Both the position numbers and the translations under genes were made by a program. The notes below the pieces were generated by a model, which made no database searches, was not told the origin of the DNA, and saw only the letters and a program-made list of their open reading frames with translations. From contig JAUSZU010000001.1 in assembly GCA_030817875.1 (NCBI GenBank), positions 5,642,001 through 5,706,000 on the forward strand: a stretch of DNA of 64,000 bases, read 5' to 3'. The stretch is from Flavobacterium sp. W4I14. GTDB taxonomy: Bacteria > Bacteroidota > Bacteroidia > Sphingobacteriales > Sphingobacteriaceae. This document shows, piece after piece, positions 50,701 through 59,920 of the stretch. Numbering within the stretch: the first letter of the stretch is position 1; each line of letters begins with the position of its first letter.

Positions 50701-50796
50701 GAGCGTATCTACTACGTATTAGAAGAGATCAATGTGAAACCGGGTATCGGATACATGACAAAAATTAGAAATACAGATACAACAGTACAAGCGTAA
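47764..50796 (+). CDS. actB: Alternative complex III subunit ActB, iron-sulfur molybdopterin-like protein
   Basis: 1010 residues. A twin-arginine-like RRDFLKALGFG near residue 55 ends in an ACQ lipobox-like site. A molybdopterin-oxidoreductase-like domain (about 80-700) follows, without an obvious metal ligand. The C-terminal ferredoxin-like domain has four cysteine clusters: CTGCGSCIVAC, CQHCDHAPCETVC, CVGTRYCANNC and CSMCIQRI with a later CQEAC. Together they fit one 3Fe-4S and three 4Fe-4S centres as known for ActB. It passes electrons from the quinol site to the ActA/ActE haems. Confidence 0.95.
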   Translation: MESNKKYWKGLEEYNNTPDFVKNSKNEFAEPLPIEDVLNEAGLSTVTPRRDFLKALGFGLGAVTLAACQTAPVHKSIPYLVKPEEVTPGIPNYYTSSFNGQSILVKTREGRPIKIEPNPNAGQFNCGTDARAQASVLDLYDVSKLKAPALVKDGKVEETTWAKIDSFVKGELAKAQAGGKKIRIVASTVNSPSTNAVIAQFIAKYPATKLVQYDAVSYTGIIQANQNSFGKAVLPKYNFDKADLIVSFSADFLGTWISGEEFTAQYTANRNYKSLENKKMSRHIQFESGMSLTGTNADTRVPVKLSEEGPALIALYNAITGSALPGGTLGNNTTADKVIKLVAKELVQAKGKGLVVCGSNDVSTQILVNAINAAIGSYGTTIDLDNPCYLYAGNDAEFNGLVAEMNRGEVGAVLFLNSNPVYDAANAKAFTDALAKVPAKISFSDRADETATACDAIAINHNYLESWGDANAYEGYYSIVQPTINPVFNSRQAEESLLTWADAPVKDYYQFVRSNWEAKMLPAVGLKWEEVLDKGVVTATAKTAGAYSFTQSLAQVATSIANSSKALAKEVELQVYESIPMRDGKNANNAFLQELPDPVSKVTWDNYVALAPKFAEKLKVKEFDVVTVKASNGYSVDLPVLIQPGQAQGTASIALGYGRTKTGKAGNDVGKNAFPFVSFVNGTFQYATSVTITPTGGYYELAQTQTHHSFEGRAVIKEATFKEYLKNPGAGNEKGEHKDYDLWDQYEKPGNNWVMAIDLNACTGCGSCIVACNVENNIPVVGRDEVRRRREMHWIRIDRYYSYETKDGDVTREKEIAKLEDLDHVSVVHQPMLCQHCDHAPCETVCPVLATVHSSDGLNHMAYNRCVGTRYCANNCPYKVRRFNWFNYWNDSRFDNYLNNEFTQLVLNPDVTTRSRGVMEKCSMCIQRIQGGKLQAKLEKRPLKDGDIKMACQEACSANAIVFGDANDPNSEVSKALRSERIYYVLEEINVKPGIGYMTKIRNTDTTVQA

Positions 50797-50822
50797 GCTT
50801 TAGTATAAAGAAAATACAAATT

Positions 50823-52295
50823 ATGTCAGGACATAACGAATCAATACTTAGAGAACCATTAATTACCGGAGATAACATCACGTATGCAAAAATTACGGAT
50901 GATATTTTAAGCCCGGTAGAGAACAAGCCGAACAAGGCTTGGTGGATTGGTTTCATCGTTGCCTCATTAGGTGCTTTACTTTGGGTAGTAGCGGTAAGCT
51001 ACACTTTCTGGAATGGTATCGGTGCATGGGGTTTAAATAAAACAGTTGGTTGGGCTTGGGATATCACCGGTTTCGTATGGTGGGTAGGTATCGGTCACGC
51101 TGGAACACTAATTTCAGCAGTACTATTACTCTTCCGTCAGAACTGGCGTAACTCCATCAACCGTTCGGCAGAGGCGATGACCATTTTCGCCGTAATCTGT
51201 GCCGCAACTTATGTTGTATCTCACATGGGCCGCCCTTGGTTAGCTTATTGGGTTTTACCTTTGCCAAACCAATTCGGATCACTTTGGGTAAACTTTAACT
51301 CACCATTGGTGTGGGATATGTTTGCGATCTCGACTTACTTCTCTGTATCATTATTATTCTGGTACACAGGTTTATTACCAGATATTGCTACCATCCGCGA
51401 CCGCGCAGTGGGTACACGTAGAAAAATCTATTCTATCTTCTCTTTTGGATGGAGTGGAAGCGTTAAAACATGGCAACGTTTCGAGGCGGTGTCGTTAATC
51501 TTAGCAGGTATCTCTACACCACTTGTACTTTCGGTACACACCATTGTATCAATGGACTTTGCAACCTCGGTAATTCCAGGATGGCACACGACCATCTTTC
51601 CTCCATACTTCGTTGCTGGAGCGATTTTCTCTGGATTTGCGATGGTATTAACCTTATTATTGGTTGCACGTAAAGTATTGGGATTAGAAAACTACATCAC
51701 CATGTTCCACATCGAGTCGATGAATAAAATCATCATCTTAACCGGATCAATCGTAGGTGTGGCTTATTTAACTGAGTTCTTCATCGCCTGGTATTCAGGT
51801 TCTGAGTATGAGCAGTATGCATTTATCAACAGATCTACTGGTCCTTACTGGTGGTCGTACTGGATGATGATGACTTGTAACGTAATCTCTCCACAGTTGT
51901 TATGGTTTAAAAAGATCCGTTTAAGCATTAAAGCTACCTGGATTTTATCAATCGTAGTAAACGTGGGTATGTGGTTCGAGCGTTTCGTAATTATCGTTAC
52001 TTCATTACACCGCGATTATATTCCATCAAGTTGGGCAATGTTCTATCCAACATGGGTTGATATCAGTGTATTCGTAGGTTCAATTGGTTTGTTCTTTACT
52101 TTATTCTTATTATTCTTAAGAGTGTTGCCGTCAATCGCTATAGCAGAGGTTAAATTATTATTAAAAACTGCAAGTGAGCAAGCCAAAATGAAACAGATTA
52201 AAGAAGGGCATGAGAATAAAGAATACGTTGCAGAATACGTAGAGTCTTTAGAAAAATTTGATAGTGTTAAACAAGAAGATTACGCAAAAATATAA
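50823..52295 (+). CDS. actC: Alternative complex III subunit ActC, NrfD-like quinol-binding membrane protein
   Basis: 490 residues with about ten transmembrane helices (first near 41-60). Segments such as WWVGIGHAGTLISAVLLLFRQNWR and AGISTPLVLSVHTIVSMDFA are typical of NrfD/PsrC-type subunits. In complex III it oxidises menaquinol in the membrane and takes part in proton movement. It lies 26 bp after actB, and 2 bp separate it from actD. Confidence 0.95.
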   Translation: MSGHNESILREPLITGDNITYAKITDDILSPVENKPNKAWWIGFIVASLGALLWVVAVSYTFWNGIGAWGLNKTVGWAWDITGFVWWVGIGHAGTLISAVLLLFRQNWRNSINRSAEAMTIFAVICAATYVVSHMGRPWLAYWVLPLPNQFGSLWVNFNSPLVWDMFAISTYFSVSLLFWYTGLLPDIATIRDRAVGTRRKIYSIFSFGWSGSVKTWQRFEAVSLILAGISTPLVLSVHTIVSMDFATSVIPGWHTTIFPPYFVAGAIFSGFAMVLTLLLVARKVLGLENYITMFHIESMNKIIILTGSIVGVAYLTEFFIAWYSGSEYEQYAFINRSTGPYWWSYWMMMTCNVISPQLLWFKKIRLSIKATWILSIVVNVGMWFERFVIIVTSLHRDYIPSSWAMFYPTWVDISVFVGSIGLFFTLFLLFLRVLPSIAIAEVKLLLKTASEQAKMKQIKEGHENKEYVAEYVESLEKFDSVKQEDYAKI

Positions 52296-52297
52296 CA

Positions 52298-52834
52298 ATG
52301 AGTGATATCAAATATATTTTAGGCAGCTTTGGCGACCCTGACGAAATGATGCACGGCATCGAAAAGCTTCAGGAAAATAACATCAGCATTCATGATGTAT
52401 ATACACCGATGCCTATACACGGAATAGAAGCCAAATTAGGAATTAAAAGATCTAGAATCGATATCGCAGCATTTTGCTTTGGTATTACCGGTACTTGCTG
52501 TGCATTCGCTTTGATTTATTTCTGCGCAGTAATCGATTGGAGAGTAAACATAGGCGGTAAACCATCATTCGCATTGCCGGATTTTATTCCGATAATGTTC
52601 GAGCTTACAGTATTATTCTGTGCTTTCGGTATGGTGTTAACTTATTATGCATCTACTCACTTATTTCCGGGAAGAGCACCAAGAGTGATGGATTTACGTG
52701 CTACTGATGATCGTTTTGTTATTGCAGTTGATGCAAAAGACAATTTAGAACATACTGTAATTGATGGATTATTAAAAGATGCAGGTGCTTTAGAAATAAA
52801 GTATAATGAAAGGAAGTACATTAGCTATGAATAA
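52298..52834 (+). CDS. actD: Alternative complex III subunit ActD (DUF3341)
   Basis: 178 residues. The cytoplasmic N-terminus (about 1-55) shows ILGSFGDPDEMMHGIEKL and VYTPMPIHG. Two transmembrane helices follow near 60-80 and 100-120. It is a structural subunit of the complex. Its last 8 bp overlap the start of actE. Confidence 0.93.
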   Translation: MSDIKYILGSFGDPDEMMHGIEKLQENNISIHDVYTPMPIHGIEAKLGIKRSRIDIAAFCFGITGTCCAFALIYFCAVIDWRVNIGGKPSFALPDFIPIMFELTVLFCAFGMVLTYYASTHLFPGRAPRVMDLRATDDRFVIAVDAKDNLEHTVIDGLLKDAGALEIKYNERKYISYE

Positions 52835-53411
52835 GAATAAATTTGTTTACACGGCGTTTTTAGCTATCGCTTTTGCAGCTACCTTTTCTGCTTGTAAAGA
52901 TAAACGCAGTACTGGCTTGGAATATGCCAGAAACATGTATGATCCGATTGCTTACAATCCAGATCAGCCAAACAAAAATTTTAAAGATGGTAAAACAGCT
53001 CAGTTGCCACCTGCACATACTAAACCGGTAGGTTTTACTGAATATGATGAGTATCCCAATACAAAAGAAGGATATGAAGCAGCAGGTGTGAGTATGGTTA
53101 ACCCTTTACCAGTAGATACAGTTAATTTAGCTCAGGGTAAACACTTGTTTACCGTTTTCTGTAGCCCTTGCCACGGAGAAAAAGGCGATGGACAAGGACA
53201 CTTAGTTAAAATTGAGAAATTTAGTGGTGTACCTGCTTATCAAACAGGCGCATCGTCTAGAGGTGGTAACATGGTTGACCTTACCGCAGGTAAAATTTAC
53301 CACACCATTACATACGGTGTAAATAACATGGGCTCGCATGCTTCGCAAATCTCACCAACAGATCGTTGGAAAGTGGTGATGTATGTTCAACAATTACAAA
53401 AAGGACAATAG
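52827..53411 (+). CDS. actE: Alternative complex III subunit ActE, monohaem cytochrome c lipoprotein
   Basis: 194 residues from the ATG at 52827 (MNKNKFVYTA); an ATG at 52806 would push the lipoprotein signal away from the N-terminus. The lipobox ends FSACKD. The haem motif CSPCHG lies near residue 110, with a later NNMGSHASQ supplying a possible axial Met. It receives electrons on the periplasmic side and may pass them to the oxidase. Confidence 0.93.
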   Translation: MNKNKFVYTAFLAIAFAATFSACKDKRSTGLEYARNMYDPIAYNPDQPNKNFKDGKTAQLPPAHTKPVGFTEYDEYPNTKEGYEAAGVSMVNPLPVDTVNLAQGKHLFTVFCSPCHGEKGDGQGHLVKIEKFSGVPAYQTGASSRGGNMVDLTAGKIYHTITYGVNNMGSHASQISPTDRWKVVMYVQQLQKGQ

Positions 53412-53426
53412 TAAAGCAGAATATAA

Positions 53427-54650
53427 ATGGGAACTCACAATATTAATTTTAGTGAACAGTTTGAGTTTACAGGTAAAGTAAAAACCTTAAGCATTGTTGG
53501 TATCGTTATCGGTATTGCGGCTGTATTGTTCGGTTTCTTAGCCGGCGATAAAGTAATGCATGAGCGTACTTTTGCTAACCTGTTGCTTATGGCATATTAC
53601 TTTGCATGCGTTTGTATGTCGGGTACATTTTTCCTGGCTGTTCAATATGTAGCTCAAGCAGGTTGGTCTGCATCAATTTTACGTGTACCACAAGCTATGG
53701 CAAAAACATTGCCTATTGCGGCTGTAATACTTGTTGTAGTAATTTCGGCAGGTTTATATACACATAACCTTTATCACCACTGGCATGCTGATGGATTAAC
53801 AGATCCAAACAGCCCTAACTACGATTCATTAATCGCTGGTAAGGCAGTATTCTTAAATGTACCTTTTTTCTTAGGTCGCCAAGTGGTGTTCTTAGGTGTC
53901 TATAGTATATTTTCGATCATGTTTGTTAAGTTTTCTTACAACGAAGATTTAGCAGGTGGCTTAAATTCTTACAGAAAAAGCTTTAAAAATGCTTGTATCT
54001 TCCTGGTAATCTACGGTTTTACAACGCCAATTTTTGCTTTCGATACCGTAATGTCATTAGAGGCACACTGGTTCTCAACCATGTTCGGTTGGTATAACTT
54101 CGCCGCTATGTGGGTAAGCAGTTTAGCTACTATCGCAATTATCCTTATCTTATTAAGAAGAGCTGGTTATATGCAATGGGTTAACAATAGCCACTTACAC
54201 AATTTAGGTCAGTTTATCTTTGGTTTCTCTATCTTCTGGACTTACGTATGGTTTGCTCAATTCTTATTGATCTACTATGCAAACATGCCTGAAGAGACTG
54301 TATATTTCTACAAGCGCTTTGAATATTACAAGTTCTGGTTTTTCTTAAACCTGGCCATGAACTTCTTAGCGCCAGTATTATTATTAATGGACAGAGATAA
54401 CAAAAGAACAGATGCAAAATTATTGTTCGTTTCTATTGTGGTACTTTTAGGTCACTGGGTAGATTACTACCAAATGATTATGCCAGGAGCGGTAGAAGAA
54501 GGACATAATGGTTTTGGTATCATTGAAATTGGTACTGCAATAGGTTTCGTAGGATTGTTTACCTTTACGGTTCTAACATCATTAAGCAAAAAACCATTAA
54601 TTGCAAAGAACCACCCATTATTACAAGAAAGTTTGCATCATCAACTGTAG
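53427..54650 (+). CDS. actF: Alternative complex III subunit ActF, second NrfD-like membrane protein
   Basis: 407 residues with about ten helices. HNLYHHWHADGLTDP near residue 110 and YFYKRFEYYKFWFFLN near 290 match the family. It is homologous in layout to ActC and is the other large membrane subunit. It follows actE by 15 bp, and a 69-bp gap precedes coxB. Confidence 0.92.
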   Translation: MGTHNINFSEQFEFTGKVKTLSIVGIVIGIAAVLFGFLAGDKVMHERTFANLLLMAYYFACVCMSGTFFLAVQYVAQAGWSASILRVPQAMAKTLPIAAVILVVVISAGLYTHNLYHHWHADGLTDPNSPNYDSLIAGKAVFLNVPFFLGRQVVFLGVYSIFSIMFVKFSYNEDLAGGLNSYRKSFKNACIFLVIYGFTTPIFAFDTVMSLEAHWFSTMFGWYNFAAMWVSSLATIAIILILLRRAGYMQWVNNSHLHNLGQFIFGFSIFWTYVWFAQFLLIYYANMPEETVYFYKRFEYYKFWFFLNLAMNFLAPVLLLMDRDNKRTDAKLLFVSIVVLLGHWVDYYQMIMPGAVEEGHNGFGIIEIGTAIGFVGLFTFTVLTSLSKKPLIAKNHPLLQESLHHQL

Positions 54651-54719
54651 TGGTGATAAGATAAAGCAAATATTTAATTATTATTATAATTAGCAGTACA
54701 GCGTACTACTTTTAAGAAA

Positions 54720-55952
54720 ATGAGTTTAAGAAAGTTTATAACGAATAAAACGACCGCAGCTTTAGCAGTATTGATTACTGTTTTTGCAAACACTAGCGTA
54801 TTTGCGCAAGATGCAGCAGCAGGTGCTGCCGCGGCACCGAAAGTTGATATGGGCGAGGTTTATAAATCGGTAATATTTTATATTCTGGTTTTCCTTGCCA
54901 TATGCTTATTCATTGCAATTATTGGTAAAGCAATAAAAGTATATGAATTAAGCCGTGAAGCACAAGGTAAACCTGTTGGTATTAACTGGAACAGGGTACA
55001 CGCAAGTTTATTTGCGCTGTTTTTAGTGATCGGTTTATATGGTGTATATTGGGAATATACAGTACATGGGGCAATGTTACTTCCTGATGCAGCATCTGAG
55101 CACGGAAAGAAAATTGATGAGATGTTTAATTTAACATTAATCATTACCACCATTGTATTTGTAGTTACGCACATCTTATTATTCGGATTTTCTTATATCT
55201 ATAAATACTCAGCTAAAAGAAAAGCTTACTACTATCCACACAATAATACCATCGAAAAAATCTGGACAATCGTTCCGGCTTTAGTATTAACTGTTTTGGT
55301 ATTAATGGGTTTCTTAACCTGGAGATCTATTTTCTTCAAAGTTGAAGATCCAAACAATAAACCATTGCAGATAGAGGTTACTTCTGAGCAGTTTAAATGG
55401 TCTATCCGTTATCCTGGAGCTGATGGAATAGTAGGTAACAAAAATTACAAGTTAACTACAGCAAGCAATACATTGGGTATCGATTTCAAAGATATCAACT
55501 CTCGCGATGATGAGATGGCTGATGAAATGGTTCTTCCTGTTGGTAAACCAGTTAAATTGATCTTAACCAGTAAAGATGTAATTCACAGTTTTTACATGCC
55601 ACACTTCAGGGTACAGTTAAATACCGTACCAGGTATGAGAACTATATTTGAGTTTACGCCTACAAAAACTACTGCAGAAATGCAGCAAGAAACTAACGAT
55701 CCTAACTTTAACTACCTTTTCTTATGTGCTAAAATTTGCGGTGCCGGTCACTACAACATGCAAAAAGTGGTACGTGTAGTTTCTGAGGCCGAATACAAAA
55801 CTTGGATAGCTGAACAGAAAACATACTTAAACGACGATTTAAGAAAACAATTTAATTTGCCAGTGGCACCTGCACCTGTAAAATCAGTAGCAGATTCAGC
55901 AGCTAAAGATTCAGCAGCTGTGAAAACTAACCAAATGGCTTTAAATAAATAA
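54720..55952 (+). CDS. coxB: Cytochrome c oxidase subunit II
   Basis: 410 residues, longer than usual because of an N-terminal signal and an extra membrane helix (about 42-63). The common two helices follow near 95-115 and 140-160. The cupredoxin domain has VIHSFYMPHFRVQ and the CuA ligands in CAKICGAGHYNMQ (Cys, Cys, His, Met), all intact. An Ala/Lys-rich tail follows, and no fused cytochrome c domain is present. It accepts electrons from a c-type haem and feeds subunit I. It opens the oxidase half of the cluster, 23 bp before coxA. Confidence 0.95.
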   Translation: MSLRKFITNKTTAALAVLITVFANTSVFAQDAAAGAAAAPKVDMGEVYKSVIFYILVFLAICLFIAIIGKAIKVYELSREAQGKPVGINWNRVHASLFALFLVIGLYGVYWEYTVHGAMLLPDAASEHGKKIDEMFNLTLIITTIVFVVTHILLFGFSYIYKYSAKRKAYYYPHNNTIEKIWTIVPALVLTVLVLMGFLTWRSIFFKVEDPNNKPLQIEVTSEQFKWSIRYPGADGIVGNKNYKLTTASNTLGIDFKDINSRDDEMADEMVLPVGKPVKLILTSKDVIHSFYMPHFRVQLNTVPGMRTIFEFTPTKTTAEMQQETNDPNFNYLFLCAKICGAGHYNMQKVVRVVSEAEYKTWIAEQKTYLNDDLRKQFNLPVAPAPVKSVADSAAKDSAAVKTNQMALNK

Positions 55953-55975
55953 TATTAAGCAGGAGCGAACGAATT

Positions 55976-57856
55976 ATGTCAACAATAGCATTACACGACG
56001 AACACAATCACGATCACGCTGATCATGGGCATCATAAAGAGACTTTGATTTCAAAGTACATCTTTAGTATGGATCATAAAATGATTGCTAAGCAATTTTT
56101 GATTACCGGTATTATTATGGCGGTAATAGCAATGGGCTTATCAATTTTATTCCGTATTCAATTGGCATGGCCAGATCAAAACTTCCCTTTCTTAGAAACA
56201 TTTTTAGGTAAATGGGCTGCAGATGGTCGTATTAAACCCGACTTTTATCTGGCTTTGGTAACCATTCACGGTACCATAATGGTATTCTTTGTACTAACCG
56301 CCGGATTGAGCGGAACATTTAGTAACTTACTTATTCCGCTTCAAATTGGAGCAAGAGATATGGCGTCGCCATTCTTGAACATGCTTTCATACTGGTTCTT
56401 CTTTATGGCCTGTGTGATCATGATGTCTTCATTCTTTATCCAAACAGGTCCTGCATCTGGTGGTTGGACGGTTTATCCGCCATTATCGGTTGTTGCGAAA
56501 GCAATGCCAGGTTCTGGTTTAGGTATGACTTTGTGGTTAATCAGTATGGTACTTTTCGTAGCATCATCTTTAATGGGTGGTATTAACTATGTAAGTACAA
56601 TTTTAAACATGCGTACTAAAGGTATGGACCTTTGGAAAATGCCATTAACCATATGGGCTTTCTTTTTGACCGCTATTTTAGGTATCTTATCTTTCCCTGT
56701 TCTTGTAGCTGGGGTAGTATTAATGGTATTCGATCGTAGTTTTGGAACAAGTTTCTACTTATCTGATATTGTAATGGGTACCGACATTTTACCAAATGAA
56801 GGTGGTTCGCCAATTTTATGGCAACACTTATTCTGGTTCTTAGGTCACCCTGAGGTATATATCGTAATTATGCCAGCTTTAGGTATTTCATCTGAAGTAA
56901 TCTCTGTAAACTCACGTAAACCAATCTTTGGTTACCATGCAATGGTTTACTCATTAATTGGTATTACCGTATTATCATTCATCGTATGGGGTCACCATAT
57001 GTTTGTAACCGGTATGAATCCATTGTTGGGTGGTGTGTTTATGATTACCACATTGATCATTGCAGTACCATCGGCAGTAAAAACCTTTAACTATTTAGCC
57101 ACATTATGGCGTGGTAACATCCGTTTCACTCCAGCAATGTTATTTGCTATTGGTTTAGTTTCATTCTTTATTTCTGGTGGTTTAACCGGTATCTTCTTAG
57201 GAAATGCTTCATTAGATATTAACTTACACGATACCTACTTTGTTGTTGCCCACTTCCACTTGGTAATGGGATCTGCAGCAATCTTCGGTATGCTTGCGGG
57301 TGTGTATCACTGGTTCCCTAAAATGTTCGGTAGAATGATGAATGCTAAATTAGGATATTTACACTTCTGGTTAACTTTCATTGCAGCTTACCTGGTATTC
57401 TTCCCACTTCACTTCTTAGGTTTAGATGGTGTACCTCGTCGTTACTATGCATTTACTGAGTTTGAATTTATGAAGAAATGGTTAACTGTTAACGTATTTG
57501 TAACATGGGCCGCTATTATGGCAGCACTAGCTCAGGTAGCGTTCTTGTTTAACTTCTTTTACTCAATCTTTAAAGGAAAAGTATCTCCTCAAAATCCTTG
57601 GGAATCGAATACATTAGAGTGGACTGCTCCGGTAGAACACCTACATGGTAACTGGCCAGGAGAAATTCCTACGGTTTACAGATGGCCATATGACTATAGC
57701 AAACCTGGTCATGATGCCGATTTTATTCCTCAAACTGTTCCTTTCTCTCAAACCATGAGCTCTAACTTGCCTCACGATTTTGAAGGAAATGCAGAAGCAG
57801 AAAAAATACAGCAAGATTGGGAATTGGCTAACCCTGTTGCAGAAAACAAGGGCTAG
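55976..57856 (+). CDS. coxA: Cytochrome c oxidase subunit I
   Basis: 626 residues with twelve or more helices. The N-terminus is His-rich (HNHDHADHGHH). Ligand motifs are TIHGTIMVFF (haem a), HPEVYIVIMP (CuB His and cross-linked Tyr), WGHHMFVTG (CuB) and HDTYFVVAHFHLVMG (haem a3 and a). The set fits an A-type oxygen reductase. It reduces oxygen to water and pumps protons. A hairpin after the gene separates it from ctaA. Confidence 0.97.
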   Translation: MSTIALHDEHNHDHADHGHHKETLISKYIFSMDHKMIAKQFLITGIIMAVIAMGLSILFRIQLAWPDQNFPFLETFLGKWAADGRIKPDFYLALVTIHGTIMVFFVLTAGLSGTFSNLLIPLQIGARDMASPFLNMLSYWFFFMACVIMMSSFFIQTGPASGGWTVYPPLSVVAKAMPGSGLGMTLWLISMVLFVASSLMGGINYVSTILNMRTKGMDLWKMPLTIWAFFLTAILGILSFPVLVAGVVLMVFDRSFGTSFYLSDIVMGTDILPNEGGSPILWQHLFWFLGHPEVYIVIMPALGISSEVISVNSRKPIFGYHAMVYSLIGITVLSFIVWGHHMFVTGMNPLLGGVFMITTLIIAVPSAVKTFNYLATLWRGNIRFTPAMLFAIGLVSFFISGGLTGIFLGNASLDINLHDTYFVVAHFHLVMGSAAIFGMLAGVYHWFPKMFGRMMNAKLGYLHFWLTFIAAYLVFFPLHFLGLDGVPRRYYAFTEFEFMKKWLTVNVFVTWAAIMAALAQVAFLFNFFYSIFKGKVSPQNPWESNTLEWTAPVEHLHGNWPGEIPTVYRWPYDYSKPGHDADFIPQTVPFSQTMSSNLPHDFEGNAEAEKIQQDWELANPVAENKG

Positions 57857-57877
57857 TTTAAGCTTAAATAAAATTTT

Positions 57878-57922
57878 AAAAGGGGTATCTGATTAAGTTT
57901 CTGCTTATCCGGATACCCTTTT
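57878..57922 (+). terminator. Hairpin between coxA and ctaA
   Basis: AAAAGGGGTATC (57878-57889) pairs with GATACCCTTTT (57912-57922) with one bulge, and the loop contains further pairing. It could end or attenuate transcription before the haem and subunit III genes. Confidence 0.65.
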
Positions 57923-57937
57923 CATCTTAATAGATAT

Positions 57938-58996
57938 ATGGTCAGTAGATCAGAACAACGTTTCATTAGAATTAATCTTATAACCATCATAGTTACGCTA
58001 TTGGTTATACTTGCCGGTGGTATTGTGCGCAGTACCGGATCGGGCATGGGCTGTCCGGATTGGCCTAAATGTTTCGATCGTTACATTCCGCCAACTGATG
58101 TATCGCAACTTCCTGCCAATTATAAAGAGAAATATGTGGCAGGCAGGTTAAAGAAGAATGAAAAGTTTGCCAAATATCTGGAAAGCATGGGTAAAGTAGG
58201 CTTAGCTGACAGCATTAGGCACGATAAGAGTATCACCATACCTGAAGAGTTTAATCCAACTAAAACCTGGACCGAATACCTGAATAGATTGGCTGGGGTA
58301 GCAGCAGGGATATTCTTGTTTTTAACAGTTGTGTATTCATTTGCATACCGCAAAACAGCTAAACGAATTATTGTACTCAGTATCCTGAATCTTTTTGTAG
58401 TAGGATACCAAGGTTGGTTAGGTTCGATAGTGGTTTCTACCAACTTAGCGCAATGGGTGGTAACTGTACACATGTTGTTGGCATTGGTTATTTTGGCGAT
58501 ATCTATTTATACCTATAATTATGCGAAGCAATTGAATAAAGCGCCTTCGGTAATTATGTACCGGATAGCGTGGTTAAAAGGATTTTTGTTTTTTACCCTT
58601 GTAATCAGTATCGTTCAGATTGTTTTAGGAACCGAGGTTAGGGAAGCGGTAGATGTTATTGCAAAGTCGCTTTCTTACGGGAGCAAGAATACATGGATTT
58701 CGAAAGTAGGAGAAGTGTTCTCTTATCACCGTGATCTGGCTATACTCGTCGTAATTGCCAATGCAGTAGTTTATAAAATGGTTATCGACCGTTTTAGTGG
58801 TAAGGCTGCACCGTTGTTAACCGCGAGGTTTATGTTAATAACGCTCCTAGTACAGTTATTAAGTGGTTTTGCTTTAGCATATATAGCTTTCCCACCGGCA
58901 GCGCAGGCATTGCACATTTTGTTCTCTACCCTGTTATTTAGTTTACAGTTTTACCTGTACTTATTGGTTTATCGAACAAGTACATATAAACAATAA
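57938..58996 (+). CDS. ctaA: Heme A synthase
   Basis: 352 residues with about eight helices. The signature VRSTGSGMGCPDWPKCF near residue 32 holds the conserved cysteine pair. His residues likely to bind haem lie in TEYLNRLAGVAAGIF-type and YHRDLAI segments. It oxidises the C8 methyl of haem O to the formyl of haem A, needed by the oxidase encoded next to it. The ATG at 57938 follows a hairpin by 15 bp. Confidence 0.93.
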   Translation: MVSRSEQRFIRINLITIIVTLLVILAGGIVRSTGSGMGCPDWPKCFDRYIPPTDVSQLPANYKEKYVAGRLKKNEKFAKYLESMGKVGLADSIRHDKSITIPEEFNPTKTWTEYLNRLAGVAAGIFLFLTVVYSFAYRKTAKRIIVLSILNLFVVGYQGWLGSIVVSTNLAQWVVTVHMLLALVILAISIYTYNYAKQLNKAPSVIMYRIAWLKGFLFFTLVISIVQIVLGTEVREAVDVIAKSLSYGSKNTWISKVGEVFSYHRDLAILVVIANAVVYKMVIDRFSGKAAPLLTARFMLITLLVQLLSGFALAYIAFPPAAQALHILFSTLLFSLQFYLYLLVYRTSTYKQ

Positions 58997-59008
58997 TATT
59001 TAAGAAAA

Positions 59009-59917
59009 TTGAAGCAATATCTTTCAGATTTTTCTAAACTTATCAAATTCAGGCTATCGTTTACGGTGGTGTTTTCGGCATCGATCTCTTTTTTGATCGG
59101 ACAGAAAATGCAGGTGGGTAGAGGCCATATCCCTAGTATTGATTGGGGAAACTGGTTAATATTGATTGCCGGAGGTTTTTTAGTAACCGCTGCTGCAAAC
59201 TGTTTTAACGAAATTATTGAGAAGGACTTAGATAAGTTAATGTCTAGAACTAAAGATCGCCCTATGCCAGCAGGTAGAATGACTACCGGACAAGGATTGA
59301 TCCTGGGTGTTTTTATGGCATTTTTAGGTACCTGGTTATTGGGGAAATTAAACCTGGAAACAGGTTTGCTTTCTGTATTTTCGATCCTGTTATATGCATT
59401 TGCTTATACACCATTGAAGAGAAAATCGCCAATAGCTGTTTTTGTAGGCGCCATTCCAGGAGCTTTACCGCCACTAATTGGATATTTAGCAGCATTCGGC
59501 AGTTTAAAAGCCGAAATGTTCCACGAAATTGATTATTACATTGCAGGCATTCTGTTTTTAATCCAGTTTGTGTGGCAGTTTCCACATTTCTGGGCAATTG
59601 CCTGGGTTTTGGATGATGATTATAAGAAAGCGGGTTTTAGGTTGTTACCTACGAAGAAAAGAGATAAAACGTCAGCACTGCTTACCTTTTTAAGCACGCT
59701 GGTTTTAATTCCGGTGAGTTTATTACCAACCATTTATGGTTTCGGTGGTTATTACATCGCAAGTTTATCATTAATAGCCGGGCTTATTTTTAGCTGGCTG
59801 GCTTTTAAACTTTTAATGAGCAGAGAATTGGCTGATGCCAAGAAAGTAATGTTCTGTTCGTTTTTTTACATCCCGGCAGTACAGCTGGGCTTATTATTAA
59901 ATTTTATAGCAAAATAA
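59009..59917 (+). CDS. ctaB: Protoheme IX farnesyltransferase (heme O synthase)
   Basis: 302 residues with about nine helices. The UbiA-type Asp-rich motif is AANCFNEIIEKDLDKLMSRTKDRPMPAG near residues 70-97, with a second one in WVLDDDYKKAGFRLLP. It adds a farnesyl group to haem B, giving haem O, the substrate of CtaA. It starts at a TTG, 12 bp after ctaA. Confidence 0.94.
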   Translation: MKQYLSDFSKLIKFRLSFTVVFSASISFLIGQKMQVGRGHIPSIDWGNWLILIAGGFLVTAAANCFNEIIEKDLDKLMSRTKDRPMPAGRMTTGQGLILGVFMAFLGTWLLGKLNLETGLLSVFSILLYAFAYTPLKRKSPIAVFVGAIPGALPPLIGYLAAFGSLKAEMFHEIDYYIAGILFLIQFVWQFPHFWAIAWVLDDDYKKAGFRLLPTKKRDKTSALLTFLSTLVLIPVSLLPTIYGFGGYYIASLSLIAGLIFSWLAFKLLMSRELADAKKVMFCSFFYIPAVQLGLLLNFIAK

Positions 59918-59920
59918 TTT